Positions 28,654 through 36,706 of a stretch of DNA of 64,000 bases are shown here, one piece after another; the stretch's first letter is position 1, and every line of letters begins with the position of its first letter. A program made the translations under genes and the position numbers. The notes beneath the pieces were generated by a model that was given only the letters and a program-made list of their open reading frames with translations, did no database searches and was not told where the DNA came from. Source of the stretch: Solirubrobacterales bacterium (GTDB taxonomy: Bacteria; Actinomycetota; Thermoleophilia; Solirubrobacterales; Solirubrobacteraceae); contig JAFAYV010000009.1 in NCBI GenBank assembly GCA_019240115.1, positions 62,001-126,000 of the forward strand, in the 5' to 3' direction.

Positions 28654-30639
28654 ATGGAACTGATGGCACTCATGCAGCGTCCGGGGAGCGGCGTCACGCG
28701 GCGTCCGGGGAGCAGCGTCGTTGTGGGGGCGTACGCCCAGGTCTCGCAGCGGCCGCAGACGCCCGCCGTGCGGGCGGTCGACGGAACGCTCACCTATAGC
28801 CGGCTCGGCGAACGCGCGACGCGTCTGGCCGCGCGCCTGCGCGCGCTCGGGGTCGCGCGCGGCGATCCGGTCGCCCTCTGCCTGCCGCGGTCGGCGGCGC
28901 TCGTCGTGGGCGCGCTCGGCATCGTGCGCGCGGGCGGCGCCTACGTCGCGCTCGATCCCGACCAGCCCGAGGAACGGCTCGCCTTCCAGGTGCGCGACTG
29001 CGGAGCCCGGGTCGTGGTCGGCGACACCGCCGGCTTCGGGCTCGAGCTCGTCGCGCCCGGGCCCGCCGGCGCGGCGCTGACCGCCGACGCCACCCTGACC
29101 GCCGATGCCACCCTGACCGCCGACGCCACCCTGACCGCCGACGCCACCCTGACCGCAGGCGCGGCGCTGGCCGCCGACGCCGCGCTGGCCGCCGACGCCG
29201 CGCTGGCCGCCGACGCGGCGCCCGGGCTCGATCCCGAGCTCGCTCCGGCGCCCGACGACCTCGCCTACCTCATCTACACCTCGGGCTCGACCGGTGCCCC
29301 GAAGGCCGTGCTGCTCGAGCATCGGGGGCTCGAGAACCTCGTCGCGTGGCATCGGGCAACGTTTTCGCTGCGCGCCTCAGACCGGGTCTCGCTCATCGCC
29401 AGCCCCGGCTTCGACGCGTCGGTGTGGGAGCTGTGGCCGGCCCTGACCGCGGGCGCCTGCCTGCACGTCCCCTCCGACGACGCGCGCTCGGACCCGGCGG
29501 CGCTGCGCGACTGGCTCGTCGCCGAGCAGATCACGGTGGCGTTCCTGCCCACGCCACTCGCCGAGGCGGTCATGGCGCTGGACTGGCCTGCGCGCCCGGC
29601 GCTGCGCTTCCTGCTGACCGGGGGCGACGCGCTGCACCATCGTCCGCCGGCGTCGCTGCCGTTCACCGTGGTCAACAACTACGGGCCCACCGAGGGCACG
29701 GTGGTGGCGACCTCGGGCATCGTCTCACCCGGAGTGCGGGCGTCGAGGCCGCCGTCGATCGGACGGCCGATCGACGGGGTCCGCGTCGACGTCGTCGACG
29801 AGCGACTCGCCCGCGTGCCCGTCGGGACCGTGGGCGAGCTGCTGATCGGCGGGCCCGGGATCGCGCGCGGCTACCTGAAGCGGCCCGAGCTGACCGCCGA
29901 GAAGTTCATCCGCGACCCGTTCGGCTCCGCCGCCACGCTGTATCGCACCGGCGATCTCGTCCGCGACCTCGGCGACGGCGAGCTCGAGTTCTCGGGGCGA
30001 CGCGACGACCAGGTCCAGATCCGCGGCACGCGCGTCGAGCCCGGCGAGATCGCCGCCGCGCTCCGCACCCACCCGGCGGTGCGCGCGGCCGCGGTCGGGC
30101 TCGATCCGCAGGCCGCCGAACCGCGTCTGATCGCCCACGTCGTGGCCGCGGCGACGCCGGGGCCCGATCGCGAGGAGCTGCGCGCGCACCTGGGCCGCAC
30201 GCTGCCGAGTCACATGGTTCCCGCCGCCTTCGTGTTCCTCGACGCGATGCCGCTGACCGCGAGCGGCAAGGTCGATCGCGACCGGCTCCCGCCGCCGAGC
30301 GCCGCGGGTGCCCCCGAGGGCGCGGCGCCGGCGACCGAGCTCGAGCAGACGCTCGAGGCGATCGTCGCCGAGCTGCTCGAGGTCGATCGGGTCGGCGTCG
30401 ACGAGAATTTCTTCATGCTCGGCGGCCACTCGCTGCTCGGCGCGCAGCTGATCGCGCGCATCGGCGAGCGCTTCGGCGTGGAGATGAGCCTCCGCGGGCT
30501 GTTCGACAATCCGACGGTCGCCGAGATGGCCGCCGAGGTGGAGCGGCTGCTGATCGCCGAGCTCGAGGCGATGAGCGACGAGGACGCCGCGCGCCAGCTG
30601 GCGGCCGCCTCGCAGGCGCAGGACGCGCGCCGGCCATGA
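28654..30639 (+). CDS. NRPS adenylation-carrier didomain, leucine-type pocket
   Basis: Stand-alone A-T didomain (661 aa) that activates an amino acid and loads it on its own carrier domain. Motifs: LIYTSGSTGAPKAV (A3), FDASVWELW (A4), NNYGPTE (A5), YRTGDL (A7), TASGKVDRD (A10 lysine) and LGGHSL with the phosphopantetheine Ser593. Read by eye against PheA, the pocket is D-A-W-F-L-G-N-V-V-K, which is one of the published leucine codes. No condensation or thioesterase domain is attached. An 18-bp minisatellite inserts Ala/Thr/Asp-rich repeats between A2 and A3. ATGs at 28654, 28663 and 28672 are possible starts. The P450 follows directly. Confidence 0.92.
   Translation: MELMALMQRPGSGVTRRPGSSVVVGAYAQVSQRPQTPAVRAVDGTLTYSRLGERATRLAARLRALGVARGDPVALCLPRSAALVVGALGIVRAGGAYVALDPDQPEERLAFQVRDCGARVVVGDTAGFGLELVAPGPAGAALTADATLTADATLTADATLTADATLTAGAALAADAALAADAALAADAAPGLDPELAPAPDDLAYLIYTSGSTGAPKAVLLEHRGLENLVAWHRATFSLRASDRVSLIASPGFDASVWELWPALTAGACLHVPSDDARSDPAALRDWLVAEQITVAFLPTPLAEAVMALDWPARPALRFLLTGGDALHHRPPASLPFTVVNNYGPTEGTVVATSGIVSPGVRASRPPSIGRPIDGVRVDVVDERLARVPVGTVGELLIGGPGIARGYLKRPELTAEKFIRDPFGSAATLYRTGDLVRDLGDGELEFSGRRDDQVQIRGTRVEPGEIAAALRTHPAVRAAAVGLDPQAAEPRLIAHVVAAATPGPDREELRAHLGRTLPSHMVPAAFVFLDAMPLTASGKVDRDRLPPPSAAGAPEGAAPATELEQTLEAIVAELLEVDRVGVDENFFMLGGHSLLGAQLIARIGERFGVEMSLRGLFDNPTVAEMAAEVERLLIAELEAMSDEDAARQLAAASQAQDARRP
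29077..29220 (+). repeat. Eight tandem 18-bp units inside the adenylation domain
   Basis: Five units of the CTGACCGCCGACGCCACC type are followed by three of the CTGGCCGCCGACGCCGCG type. They encode L-T-A-D-A-T and L-A-A-D-A-A repeats. All units are in frame. They fall in a loop between core motifs A2 and A3, where length change should be tolerated. Confidence 0.95.
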
Positions 30640-30702
30640 CGACGACGAGCGAGTCCCCGCTCAGGCGCCGGCCATGACGACGACGAGCGAGTCCCCGCTC
30701 AG
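30627..30702 (+). repeat. 38-bp tandem duplication across the A-T/P450 junction
   Basis: The block 30627-30664 is repeated exactly at 30665-30702. It contains the first 29 bp of the P450 gene with its ATG. The upstream copy (ATG at 30636) therefore encodes only a 13-residue dead-end peptide that stops at 30675-30677, overlapping the real ATG at 30674. The period is not a multiple of three. Confidence 0.95.
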
Positions 30703-31891
30703 CCTCTACCAGCTGCTCGACCCCGAGGTCCTCGCCGATCCCTATCCGCTGTACCGCGGCCTGCGCGAGGCCGACCCGGTCCACTGGGATCCCTATCTGC
30801 ACGCGTGGGTGGTCACGAGCTATCCCGAGGCGGTGACGGTGCTACGCCGCTTCTCGGCGCAGCGCACCCCGACCCCGGAGAAGCTCGCCGAGCTCGGCAT
30901 GCCGGCGCTGGGCTCGATCGCGGCGGTCATGGTCCGCCAGATGCTGTTCCTCGATCCGCCGGCGCACACGCGGGTGCGCCGGCTGGCCTCGGTGGCCTTC
31001 ACGCCGCGGCGGGTGCAGCGCCTGCGCGCGCACATCGAGCAGATCGTCGATGCGCTCATCGACGAGGTCATCGATCGGGGCGAGATGGAGGTGATGGAGG
31101 ACCTCGCCAACCCCCTGCCGGCGATCGTCACCGCCGAGATGCTCGGCGTGCCGACCGAGGACCACCGCCGCCTGAAGGACTGGTCGCAGGCGTTCGCCGA
31201 GATGCTCGGCAACTTCCAGCACAACCCGGGCCGCGCGGCGCGGGTCGCCGACAGCCTGCAGGAGATGACCGTCTACTTCCAGGAGGCGGTGCGCCGCCAG
31301 GCCACCGAGCCGACGGAAGGCCTCGTCAACGCGCTGGCCACCGCCGAGGTCGACGGCGACCGGCTCTCCGAGGACGAGGTGGTCGCCAACATCATCGTCA
31401 CCCTCGTCGGTGGACAGGAGACGACGACGAACCTGATCGGCAACGGCCTGCTGACGCTGCTGCGCCATCCCGAGTCGATCGCGCGGCTGCGTCGAGAGCC
31501 CGGGCTCATGCCCGACGCGGTCGAGGAGCTGTTGCGCTACGAGAGCCCGAGCCAGCACACCGCGCGCCTGGCTCCAGAGGACGTCGAGCTCGGCGGGCGG
31601 CGGATCGCCCGCGGCCAGGCGGTGATCGCGGTCATGGGCGCTGCCAACCGCGACCCCGCACGCTTCCCCGATCCCGATCGCCTCGACCTCGGGCGCGCCG
31701 ACAACCGCCATCTCGCCTTCGGCTGGGCGAGCCACTTCTGCTTCGGGGCGCCGCTGGCCCGGATCGAGGGCCAGCTCGCGTTCTCGGCCCTGCTGCGCCG
31801 GCTGCCGCGGCTTGCCCTGGCCACCGACGCGCTGACGTGGCGCGCCAACCTCGGTCTCCGGGGGCTGACCGCCCTGCCGGTCACCTTCTAG
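30674..31891 (+). CDS. Cytochrome P450
   Basis: Soluble bacterial P450 (405 aa). The I-helix motif VGGQETTTN near residues 238-246 has the acid-threonine pair (E-T), the K-helix ExxR is in EELLRYESP, and the haem loop FGWASHFCFG places the ligand cysteine at residue 356. It directly follows the A-T didomain. P450s in this position commonly hydroxylate carrier-bound amino acids, so beta-hydroxylation of the loaded residue is a reasonable inference. Redox partners are not adjacent. The start is duplicated by the 38-bp repeat. Confidence 0.93.
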   Translation: MTTTSESPLSLYQLLDPEVLADPYPLYRGLREADPVHWDPYLHAWVVTSYPEAVTVLRRFSAQRTPTPEKLAELGMPALGSIAAVMVRQMLFLDPPAHTRVRRLASVAFTPRRVQRLRAHIEQIVDALIDEVIDRGEMEVMEDLANPLPAIVTAEMLGVPTEDHRRLKDWSQAFAEMLGNFQHNPGRAARVADSLQEMTVYFQEAVRRQATEPTEGLVNALATAEVDGDRLSEDEVVANIIVTLVGGQETTTNLIGNGLLTLLRHPESIARLRREPGLMPDAVEELLRYESPSQHTARLAPEDVELGGRRIARGQAVIAVMGAANRDPARFPDPDRLDLGRADNRHLAFGWASHFCFGAPLARIEGQLAFSALLRRLPRLALATDALTWRANLGLRGLTALPVTF

Positions 31892-31901
31892 GGCCGCGGC
31901 G

Positions 31902-32342
31902 GTGGCCACCCCGGACCTCGAGCGGCTCTCGGCGCCGGAGCGAGCGCTGCTCGCCGAGCGGCTGCGCGAGGCCGCGGGCGCGGGCGGGACGGTTTCACCC
32001 GCGCGCCTTCCGGACGGCGTTCAACGAGATCCTCGCCGCCGCGAGATCTGGCGCTCGACGTTCGAGCTCGCCGACGGTGAGCCGGTGCAGGTCGTGCACC
32101 CGGTGCCGACGCTCGAGCTCCCTCGTCGACGTCAGCGGGCGGCCGCTCGCCGAGCGCGACGCGGTGACGGGGAGAGGCTGCTCCGGATCGTGCTCCCCGA
32201 GCTCGTGACCCTCGACGAGGCGGCGGTGCGGGAGGACCGGGCGTCGCTGCCGGCGCCGATGATGTACGCCGACTACGCGATCGCCGATCGCCGGGTCAGC
32301 GCCGGCATCCGGGAGGCGCGCGATGCCCTCGGCCGACCGTGA
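31902..32342 (+). pseudogene. Decayed NRPS condensation domain
   Basis: Pieces of a condensation domain appear in shifting frames. LSAPERALLAERLREAAG is followed in another frame by FHPRAFRTAFNEIL, then STFELADGEPVQVVHPVP, then in a third frame LVDVSGRPLAERDAV, and finally MMYADYAIADRR (cf. 'YADYAxWQR' of C domains). The HHxxxDG catalytic stretch is absent, lost with an internal deletion of the middle of the domain. A single open frame of 146 codons crosses the region but mixes these pieces. It most likely is a relic of a peptide-bond-forming module that once followed the P450. It overlaps the PPTase start by 20 bp. Confidence 0.65.
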
Positions 32343-33045
32343 GGTGCAGCTCTGGCGGGCGGATCTCGACGTCTCTCCGGCCCAGCTGCGCCGGCTGATC
32401 GGCTACCTGTCGGCCGAGGAGCTGACGCGCGCCGCGCGCCTGCGCCGCGAGCGCGATCGCCGGCGCTGGACGGCCGCCCGCGGATGGCTGCGCCGCCTGC
32501 TCGGCGCCGAGCTCGGCGTTCCCGCCGCCACGGTAGCGCTGCGCGTCGCCGCCTCGGGCAAGCCGTCGGTGCCGGGCCTGTGCTTCAGCCTGTCGCACTC
32601 GGGAACGCTGGCGCTGATCGCGGTCAGCCATGAGCACGAGGTCGGGGTCGACGTCGAGGCGGTGACGGCGGACCGTCCGGTCCCCGAACGCTTCCTGTGC
32701 GCGGCCGAGCGAACCGCGGTCGACGGCGCGGCGGATCGGTCGCGCGCGGCGCTGCAGTGCTGGGTGGGCAAGGAGGCCTACGTCAAGGGGACGGGGGAGG
32801 GCATCGACGATCGCATCCGCGAGCTCGACATGTCGCCGCTCGTCGCGAGCCGGCCGGCGACGCTGCCGGACGGCTGGTCGGTGTGGCCGATCGAGGTGGG
32901 GCCGGGGTACATGGGCGCGCTCGCCGTCGGCTGGCGGGGGTCAGGCGACATCCGCCCCCCTCGCGTGCGGCCGGTGTCGTCTCACCCCCGGCTGGCGGGG
33001 GCGACGCGACGCGCGACCGTGGCTCGTGCGGTCGGCGGCGTCTGA
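32323..33045 (+). CDS. 4'-Phosphopantetheinyl transferase, Sfp type
   Basis: Transfers phosphopantetheine from CoA to carrier-domain serines (240 aa). Family motifs: CFSLSHSGTLALIAVS near residues 87-102, VGVDVE near 107-112 (Mg-binding Asp/Glu) and WVGKEAYVKGTGEG near 146-159. It would activate the nearby A-T didomain and possibly the Pls-like synthetase at 56-60 kb. The C-terminal tail after about 205 is not typical of the family. Confidence 0.92.
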   Translation: MPSADREVQLWRADLDVSPAQLRRLIGYLSAEELTRAARLRRERDRRRWTAARGWLRRLLGAELGVPAATVALRVAASGKPSVPGLCFSLSHSGTLALIAVSHEHEVGVDVEAVTADRPVPERFLCAAERTAVDGAADRSRAALQCWVGKEAYVKGTGEGIDDRIRELDMSPLVASRPATLPDGWSVWPIEVGPGYMGALAVGWRGSGDIRPPRVRPVSSHPRLAGATRRATVARAVGGV

Positions 33046-33092
33046 CCCCTGCCGGATCTGGACCGCGCGGACCGCGAGCGGCATAGGCCGAG

Positions 33093-33272
33093 ATGGAGCG
33101 GACCGCGAGCGGGCCGGGCCTTGGAGACGCGGTGGTCACCTGGCGCCAGCGGGGCTCGCTGCCCGCGACGGTGCGCGCCGGGCCGGCCAGCGCGCTCTGC
33201 GTCGCGCCGGCGCTCGCCGCCGAGGACTTCGGCAAGGTCATGGGCGCGCTCGCCGCGCGCCTGCACGTCTGA
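33093..33272 (+). CDS. Hypothetical 59-residue protein
   Basis: Open frame from ATG 33093 to TGA 33270-33272. Ends EDFGKVMGALAARLHV, predicted helical. No family recognised and no good ribosome site. It fills most of the gap between the PPTase and the next small gene; it may be a fragment of something larger. Confidence 0.3.
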   Translation: MERTASGPGLGDAVVTWRQRGSLPATVRAGPASALCVAPALAAEDFGKVMGALAARLHV

Positions 33273-33347
33273 TCCCATGCCCCAGGACTCCGGGTCACCG
33301 CCGCGAACACGGTCGCGATGCGGCTCGCGGCGCGCGGTGGCTGACCG

Positions 33348-33539
33348 ATGGTCGAGCTGGTGCTCGCGATCGTCGGCGCCTGGTTTCTGCTGGCGGTGCT
33401 CGTCCTCGGCATCCTCGTGCTCCTCGTCGATCGCGCGCGGGGCCGCGGCTCGGGCCGGCGCCAGCGGGTGATCGTCCGCATGCCGGTCGTCATCGTCGAC
33501 CGTCGACGGCGCGCCTCGGGCGAGTCGCGGCGTCGCTGA
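33348..33539 (+). CDS. Small single-span membrane protein
   Basis: A 63-residue protein: one strong N-terminal membrane helix (about 3-28) and a very basic C-terminal tail with an IVRMPVVIV hydrophobic patch. No family recognised. Its 3' end overlaps a convergent zinc-ribbon gene by about 50 bp, so one of the two calls may be wrong or too long. Confidence 0.4.
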   Translation: MVELVLAIVGAWFLLAVLVLGILVLLVDRARGRGSGRRQRVIVRMPVVIVDRRRRASGESRRR

Positions 33540-33687
33540 CGGCTCGGGCGGCGGCACGTTCTGCGGGGTTGTCAGTCATCCGCATCTGGGAAACGATCCG
33601 CCTGCGTCCCAAGCATCGAGGACAGAGCTCCACGGTCAACCAGGAGGCCCGCAGTCGCAGGCTCAATCCGCAGGACGGACAGTACAT
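33490..33687 (-). CDS. Small zinc-ribbon protein
   Basis: A 65-residue protein starting at ATG 33685-33687. MYCPSCGLSLRLRASWL and ELCPRCLGRRRIV give two CPxC knuckles, a pattern of short actinobacterial zinc-ribbon proteins. The basic tail after residue 40 has no motif. Function unknown; nucleic-acid binding is a guess from the basic charge. Confidence 0.55.
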   Translation of the reverse strand: MYCPSCGLSLRLRASWLTVELCPRCLGRRRIVSQMRMTDNPAERAAARAVSDAATRPRRAVDGRR

Positions 33688-33846
33688 ATAGGACGCGAGA
33701 GCGCGCCGAGGGCGGCTGCCGGGTCGGGTCATCGGTCGGCGCGCTGGGTTCGGGCGAGTCGCTCGGCGCCCTCGCTGATCGTCCTGACCGCGGCCGCGGG
33801 CAAGCCGAAGATCCACCCACCGATCGAGCCGTCGATCAGGACTCCG

Positions 33847-34050
33847 TCAGCGAGCCTCCCGCGAGGGTCGGGACGCACCGCCGACGCAAGCGGCGGGGGC
33901 GTCTGGCGCGGGAGCATGTCGGGAACTGAACTCGTCGAGCCGCCGAGACGCGGTCTCCATCCCGGCGACGATCTGCGCGTGGCGTTCATGTCCGGCCTTG
34001 GCTCCCAGCACACATGCGGCTGCGACGAGGGTGATCGTGGTGAGCTTCAC
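33847..34050 (-). CDS. Small membrane-anchored protein, YtxH-like start
   Basis: A 67-residue protein beginning MKLTTITLVAAACVLGAKAGHERHAQIVAGME. This resembles the 'VLGxxAGRERYxQI' opening of many actinobacterial single-span proteins (split here: VLGAKAGHERHAQIVAGM). It overlaps the upstream small gene by 4 bp (ATGA). The C-terminal third is low in motif content, and another frame downstream (33729-33846) also looks weakly coding, so a frameshift near 33850-33900 is possible. Confidence 0.5.
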   Translation of the reverse strand: MKLTTITLVAAACVLGAKAGHERHAQIVAGMETASRRLDEFSSRHAPAPDAPAACVGGASRPSREAR

Positions 34051-34304
34051 GAATCGCCGTCCGGCTCCTCTCGATGTCGCCGATAGGAGGAGATGGCGGC
34101 GCTGCCCGCGGTGAGGCCGGCCACCCCGCCGACGATCAACCCCGCCGTGCGCGCGCCGTCGGGGAGCGTCCCCTTGAGCTGCTTGCGGGTCGGCACGGTG
34201 CCCAGGGTTCGTTTGATCAGCCCGGTGCCGTCAAGCGAATCCTCGACCGCCTCGATCAGTCGCTGCAGCTTGCTCTTCCTGCCGGGAAGTTCGGGAAGTT
34301 TCAT
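34047..34304 (-). CDS. Hypothetical small membrane protein
   Basis: An 85-residue protein with a basic, amphipathic N-terminal half and a glycine-rich membrane segment GLIVGGVAGLTAGSAAI near residues 55-71. No family recognised. Coupled by ATGA overlap to the YtxH-like gene and 14 bp after the Rho_N-type gene, so the three probably form an operon. Confidence 0.55.
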   Translation of the reverse strand: MKLPELPGRKSKLQRLIEAVEDSLDGTGLIKRTLGTVPTRKQLKGTLPDGARTAGLIVGGVAGLTAGSAAISSYRRHREEPDGDS

Positions 34305-34318
34305 CTGGGTGCCTCCGA

Positions 34319-34933
34319 TCAGCCCTCGCCGTGCGCGGCCTTGCCGATCGCATCGACGAGTTGGTTCTTGGTCATCGTGGTGGGCTTGTCGATTCCGATG
34401 CCCTCGGCGAGCTTGCCCAGCTCCGGCTTGTTGTAGGTGGTCAATTCGCCGTTGGCGTCCTCGCGGTGCAGCTCATGTGCGGTGTGCGTCGCGGTCGCTT
34501 CCGATCGCTCGCGCAGTTGCTCGGCCGTCCGGACCTGATCGTCGGCCTCGCTGGCCTGCTGCTGCGCCTCACTGGCCAGCTGCTCGGCTTGGTGGTGCGC
34601 CGCCTCGGCCACACGCCCGCGCTCGGCAACCTCCCGGCCGCGCTCGGAGCAGACCCTGGACTCCTGTGCGGCAGCGACGGCCATGTCCTCGGCCTCGCCG
34701 GCCCGGACGCCGGCCTCCTGGGCGCGCCGCATGCGAATCTCGACCGAGTCGCCCACCGGGGCCGCCTCGACGGCCGCCGCGCTCAGCGGGCGGCCCAGAT
34801 CGCGGGCACCGGTCGTCGCCGACTCCGCCGTGTCGCCGGCGCTCGCGACCGGCTTGAGCATCCGCGAGAGGAGCCATGCGGCGTTGGATGGCATCTCCTG
34901 CAAACCATCCTGGGTTCGTGTCGCCAAAGACAT
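34319..34933 (-). CDS. Helical protein with C-terminal Rho_N/SAP-like domain
   Basis: A 204-residue protein. The centre (about 65-150) is a long Ala/Glu/Arg/Gln-rich helix, probably coiled coil. The end, TYNKPELGKLAEGIGI and MTKNQLVDAIGKA, matches the Rho N-terminal/SAP-like helix-extended-loop-helix fold that binds nucleic acid or protein. ATG at 34933 has GGAGG about 12 bp upstream; an in-frame GTG at 34951 is less likely. Biological role unknown. Confidence 0.6.
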   Translation of the reverse strand: MSLATRTQDGLQEMPSNAAWLLSRMLKPVASAGDTAESATTGARDLGRPLSAAAVEAAPVGDSVEIRMRRAQEAGVRAGEAEDMAVAAAQESRVCSERGREVAERGRVAEAAHHQAEQLASEAQQQASEADDQVRTAEQLRERSEATATHTAHELHREDANGELTTYNKPELGKLAEGIGIDKPTTMTKNQLVDAIGKAAHGEG

Positions 34934-35016
34934 AGCGTGAATCGCCTCCACCCATAGACGACAGTGACTAAGCCTGAGACAATATCATCTCACAACAAGA
35001 TTTTGTAGACTCTTCG

Positions 35017-35601
35017 GTGGATATGATGTCTCCAGAGGCTCCCCGTCCGGCGCTGCAGCAGCGCGTCACCGCCGCGATCCTCGACGGCGCGGCGCAGGTC
35101 TTCGTGCTGGCGGGCGAGCAGGCGAGCATGAATCAGGTCGCTTCGGTGGCCGGCGTCGCCCGGGCGACGGTGTATCGGTACTTCCCCAACCGTGAGGCGC
35201 TGCTCGCCGAGCTGCTCCGGGCAGCGATCGAGGACGTCGATGCCCGGCTCGCGTCGGCGCGGATCGACGAGGTCGCCCCGGAGGAGGCAATCGCGCGAGT
35301 GGTGCGGGCGCTGGTCGAGATCGGCGACAGGTTCGTGCTGCTGGCCCGGGAGCGTCCGCGATCTGACCAGGAGCAGTACGAGCGCAAGCTGGTCGTGCCG
35401 GTGCGGCGTCTGTTCGAGCGAGCTCAGGCCAGCGGGGAGATCCGCGCGGACATGCCGGGCCATCGGCTGGTCGAGTCACTCGTCGGCCTGATCGTCGGCA
35501 TGCTCACATCCGCCGCCCCGCTGGGCCGCGATGACCTCAGCGCCACGATCACCAGTCTGTTCCTCGACGGAGCGCGCGCACGCGGACCTCGGCTGCCATG
35601 A
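35017..35601 (+). CDS. TetR-family transcriptional regulator
   Basis: A 194-residue repressor-type protein. N-terminal helix-turn-helix MNQVASVAGVARATVYRYFPNREALL near residues 38-63 (two parts: MNQVASVAGVARATVYRYF, PNREALL). The C-terminal ligand domain is unassigned. GTG at 35017 or ATGs at 35023/35026 may initiate. An AT-rich leader (34975-35016) precedes it and probably holds the promoter. It lies just upstream of the stressosome genes, which start 68 bp after it. Confidence 0.88.
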   Translation: MDMMSPEAPRPALQQRVTAAILDGAAQVFVLAGEQASMNQVASVAGVARATVYRYFPNREALLAELLRAAIEDVDARLASARIDEVAPEEAIARVVRALVEIGDRFVLLARERPRSDQEQYERKLVVPVRRLFERAQASGEIRADMPGHRLVESLVGLIVGMLTSAAPLGRDDLSATITSLFLDGARARGPRLP

Positions 35602-35669
35602 TCGATCACGAGTTCGTCATCCCCGTGCGAGTGTTGCCACGTCGAGTTCGGGAACCGGAGGAGAACCAG

Positions 35670-36692
35670 ATGAACGACAGATCTGACAGGCCGGCCGAGC
35701 GGGGCGACGCGCCATCGGACAAGCAGCGAGCGCGGCCGGGCAGTCCGCCGATGCAGGCCGTCCCGTCATCCGGCAACGAGGGGCACGATCCGTCGGCGGA
35801 GGCCGACCGATCGCCGGCACCGGAGGCTCGGGAACGACGGACATCCGACCCCGTTCTGGAAGAGCTGGTCGCCCACCTGCGGGACTCCCGGACGCAGATG
35901 CGCGAGGAGTGGGCTCGCCGGATCAGCGACGCCGAGCTTCTCGGCGTCATGTCCGACGATGAGATCTTCTCCGAAGCCACGGAGGTCTATGACAACTACG
36001 TCGACGCGTTGGAGACCGGCAGCGTCGAGACCCTCGAGACCTACGCCCGCGAGCTGTCGGAGCGGATCATCCCGCGTGGCGTCGAGACCGACGAGGTGCT
36101 CGGCGTCGTGCTGCTCCTGCGCGATGTGCTGGCGCGGGCGCTGTTCACGAGGTACGAGGGGGATCCGGCTCAGCTCAACCGCGTGCTGGATGCCTACGAG
36201 CCCGCGGCGAATCGCATCGCGGTGGTCGTCGGCGTCAGCTTCGTCGAGGAGCGCGAGCGCGTCATCCAGGAGCAGCAGCAGGCGCTGCGAGAGCTGTCGA
36301 CGCCGGTGCTGCAGCTTCGCGAGCGGCTCCTCATCCTCCCCATCATCGGCGCGCTGGACTCCGCGCGCGCCCGCCAGCTCACCGAGCAGCTCCTCGGTGC
36401 GATCCGGGAGCGCCGGGCGCAGGTGGTCGTCATCGACATCACCGGTGTCGCGACCATCGACCGGTCGGTGGCCAACCATCTCGTGCAGACCGTCGAGGCC
36501 TCGCGTCTGATGGGCGCCCGGACGATCCTGACCGGTCTCTCCTCGGAGATCGCGCAGACGCTGGTGGACCTCGGCGTGGATCTGAGCATGATGAGGACCG
36601 TGGGCGACCTGCAGGGGGGACTGGTGGAGGCTGAGCGGCTCGCCGGTTACCGGAGCGGCGAGATCGAGGACTCGACCCGCATCGAGACCTAG
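35670..36692 (+). CDS. rsbR: RsbR-like stressosome protein
   Basis: Stressosome sensor/scaffold (340 aa). An unstructured N-terminus is followed by an RsbRD_N-like helical region (about 65-210) and a C-terminal STAS domain (about 215-330) with VVIDITGVATIDRSVANHL and GARTILTGLSSEIAQTL. The threonines in those two stretches correspond to the sites RsbT phosphorylates in Bacillus RsbR. ATG at 35670 is chosen because GGAGGAG lies just upstream. First of five linked rsb genes. Confidence 0.88.
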   Translation: MNDRSDRPAERGDAPSDKQRARPGSPPMQAVPSSGNEGHDPSAEADRSPAPEARERRTSDPVLEELVAHLRDSRTQMREEWARRISDAELLGVMSDDEIFSEATEVYDNYVDALETGSVETLETYARELSERIIPRGVETDEVLGVVLLLRDVLARALFTRYEGDPAQLNRVLDAYEPAANRIAVVVGVSFVEERERVIQEQQQALRELSTPVLQLRERLLILPIIGALDSARARQLTEQLLGAIRERRAQVVVIDITGVATIDRSVANHLVQTVEASRLMGARTILTGLSSEIAQTLVDLGVDLSMMRTVGDLQGGLVEAERLAGYRSGEIEDSTRIET

Positions 36693-36706
36693 GCCGGAGT
36701 TCGCCG

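Noticed and set aside
29077-29220. Possible CRISPR array
   Set aside because: Units are contiguous 18-bp repeats with no spacers and encode in-frame residues of the adenylation domain.
33729-34013. Separate minus-strand gene in 33729-34013
   Set aside because: It overlaps the better-supported YtxH-like frame; only its last 40 residues look protein-like, so it is mentioned as a possible frameshift instead.
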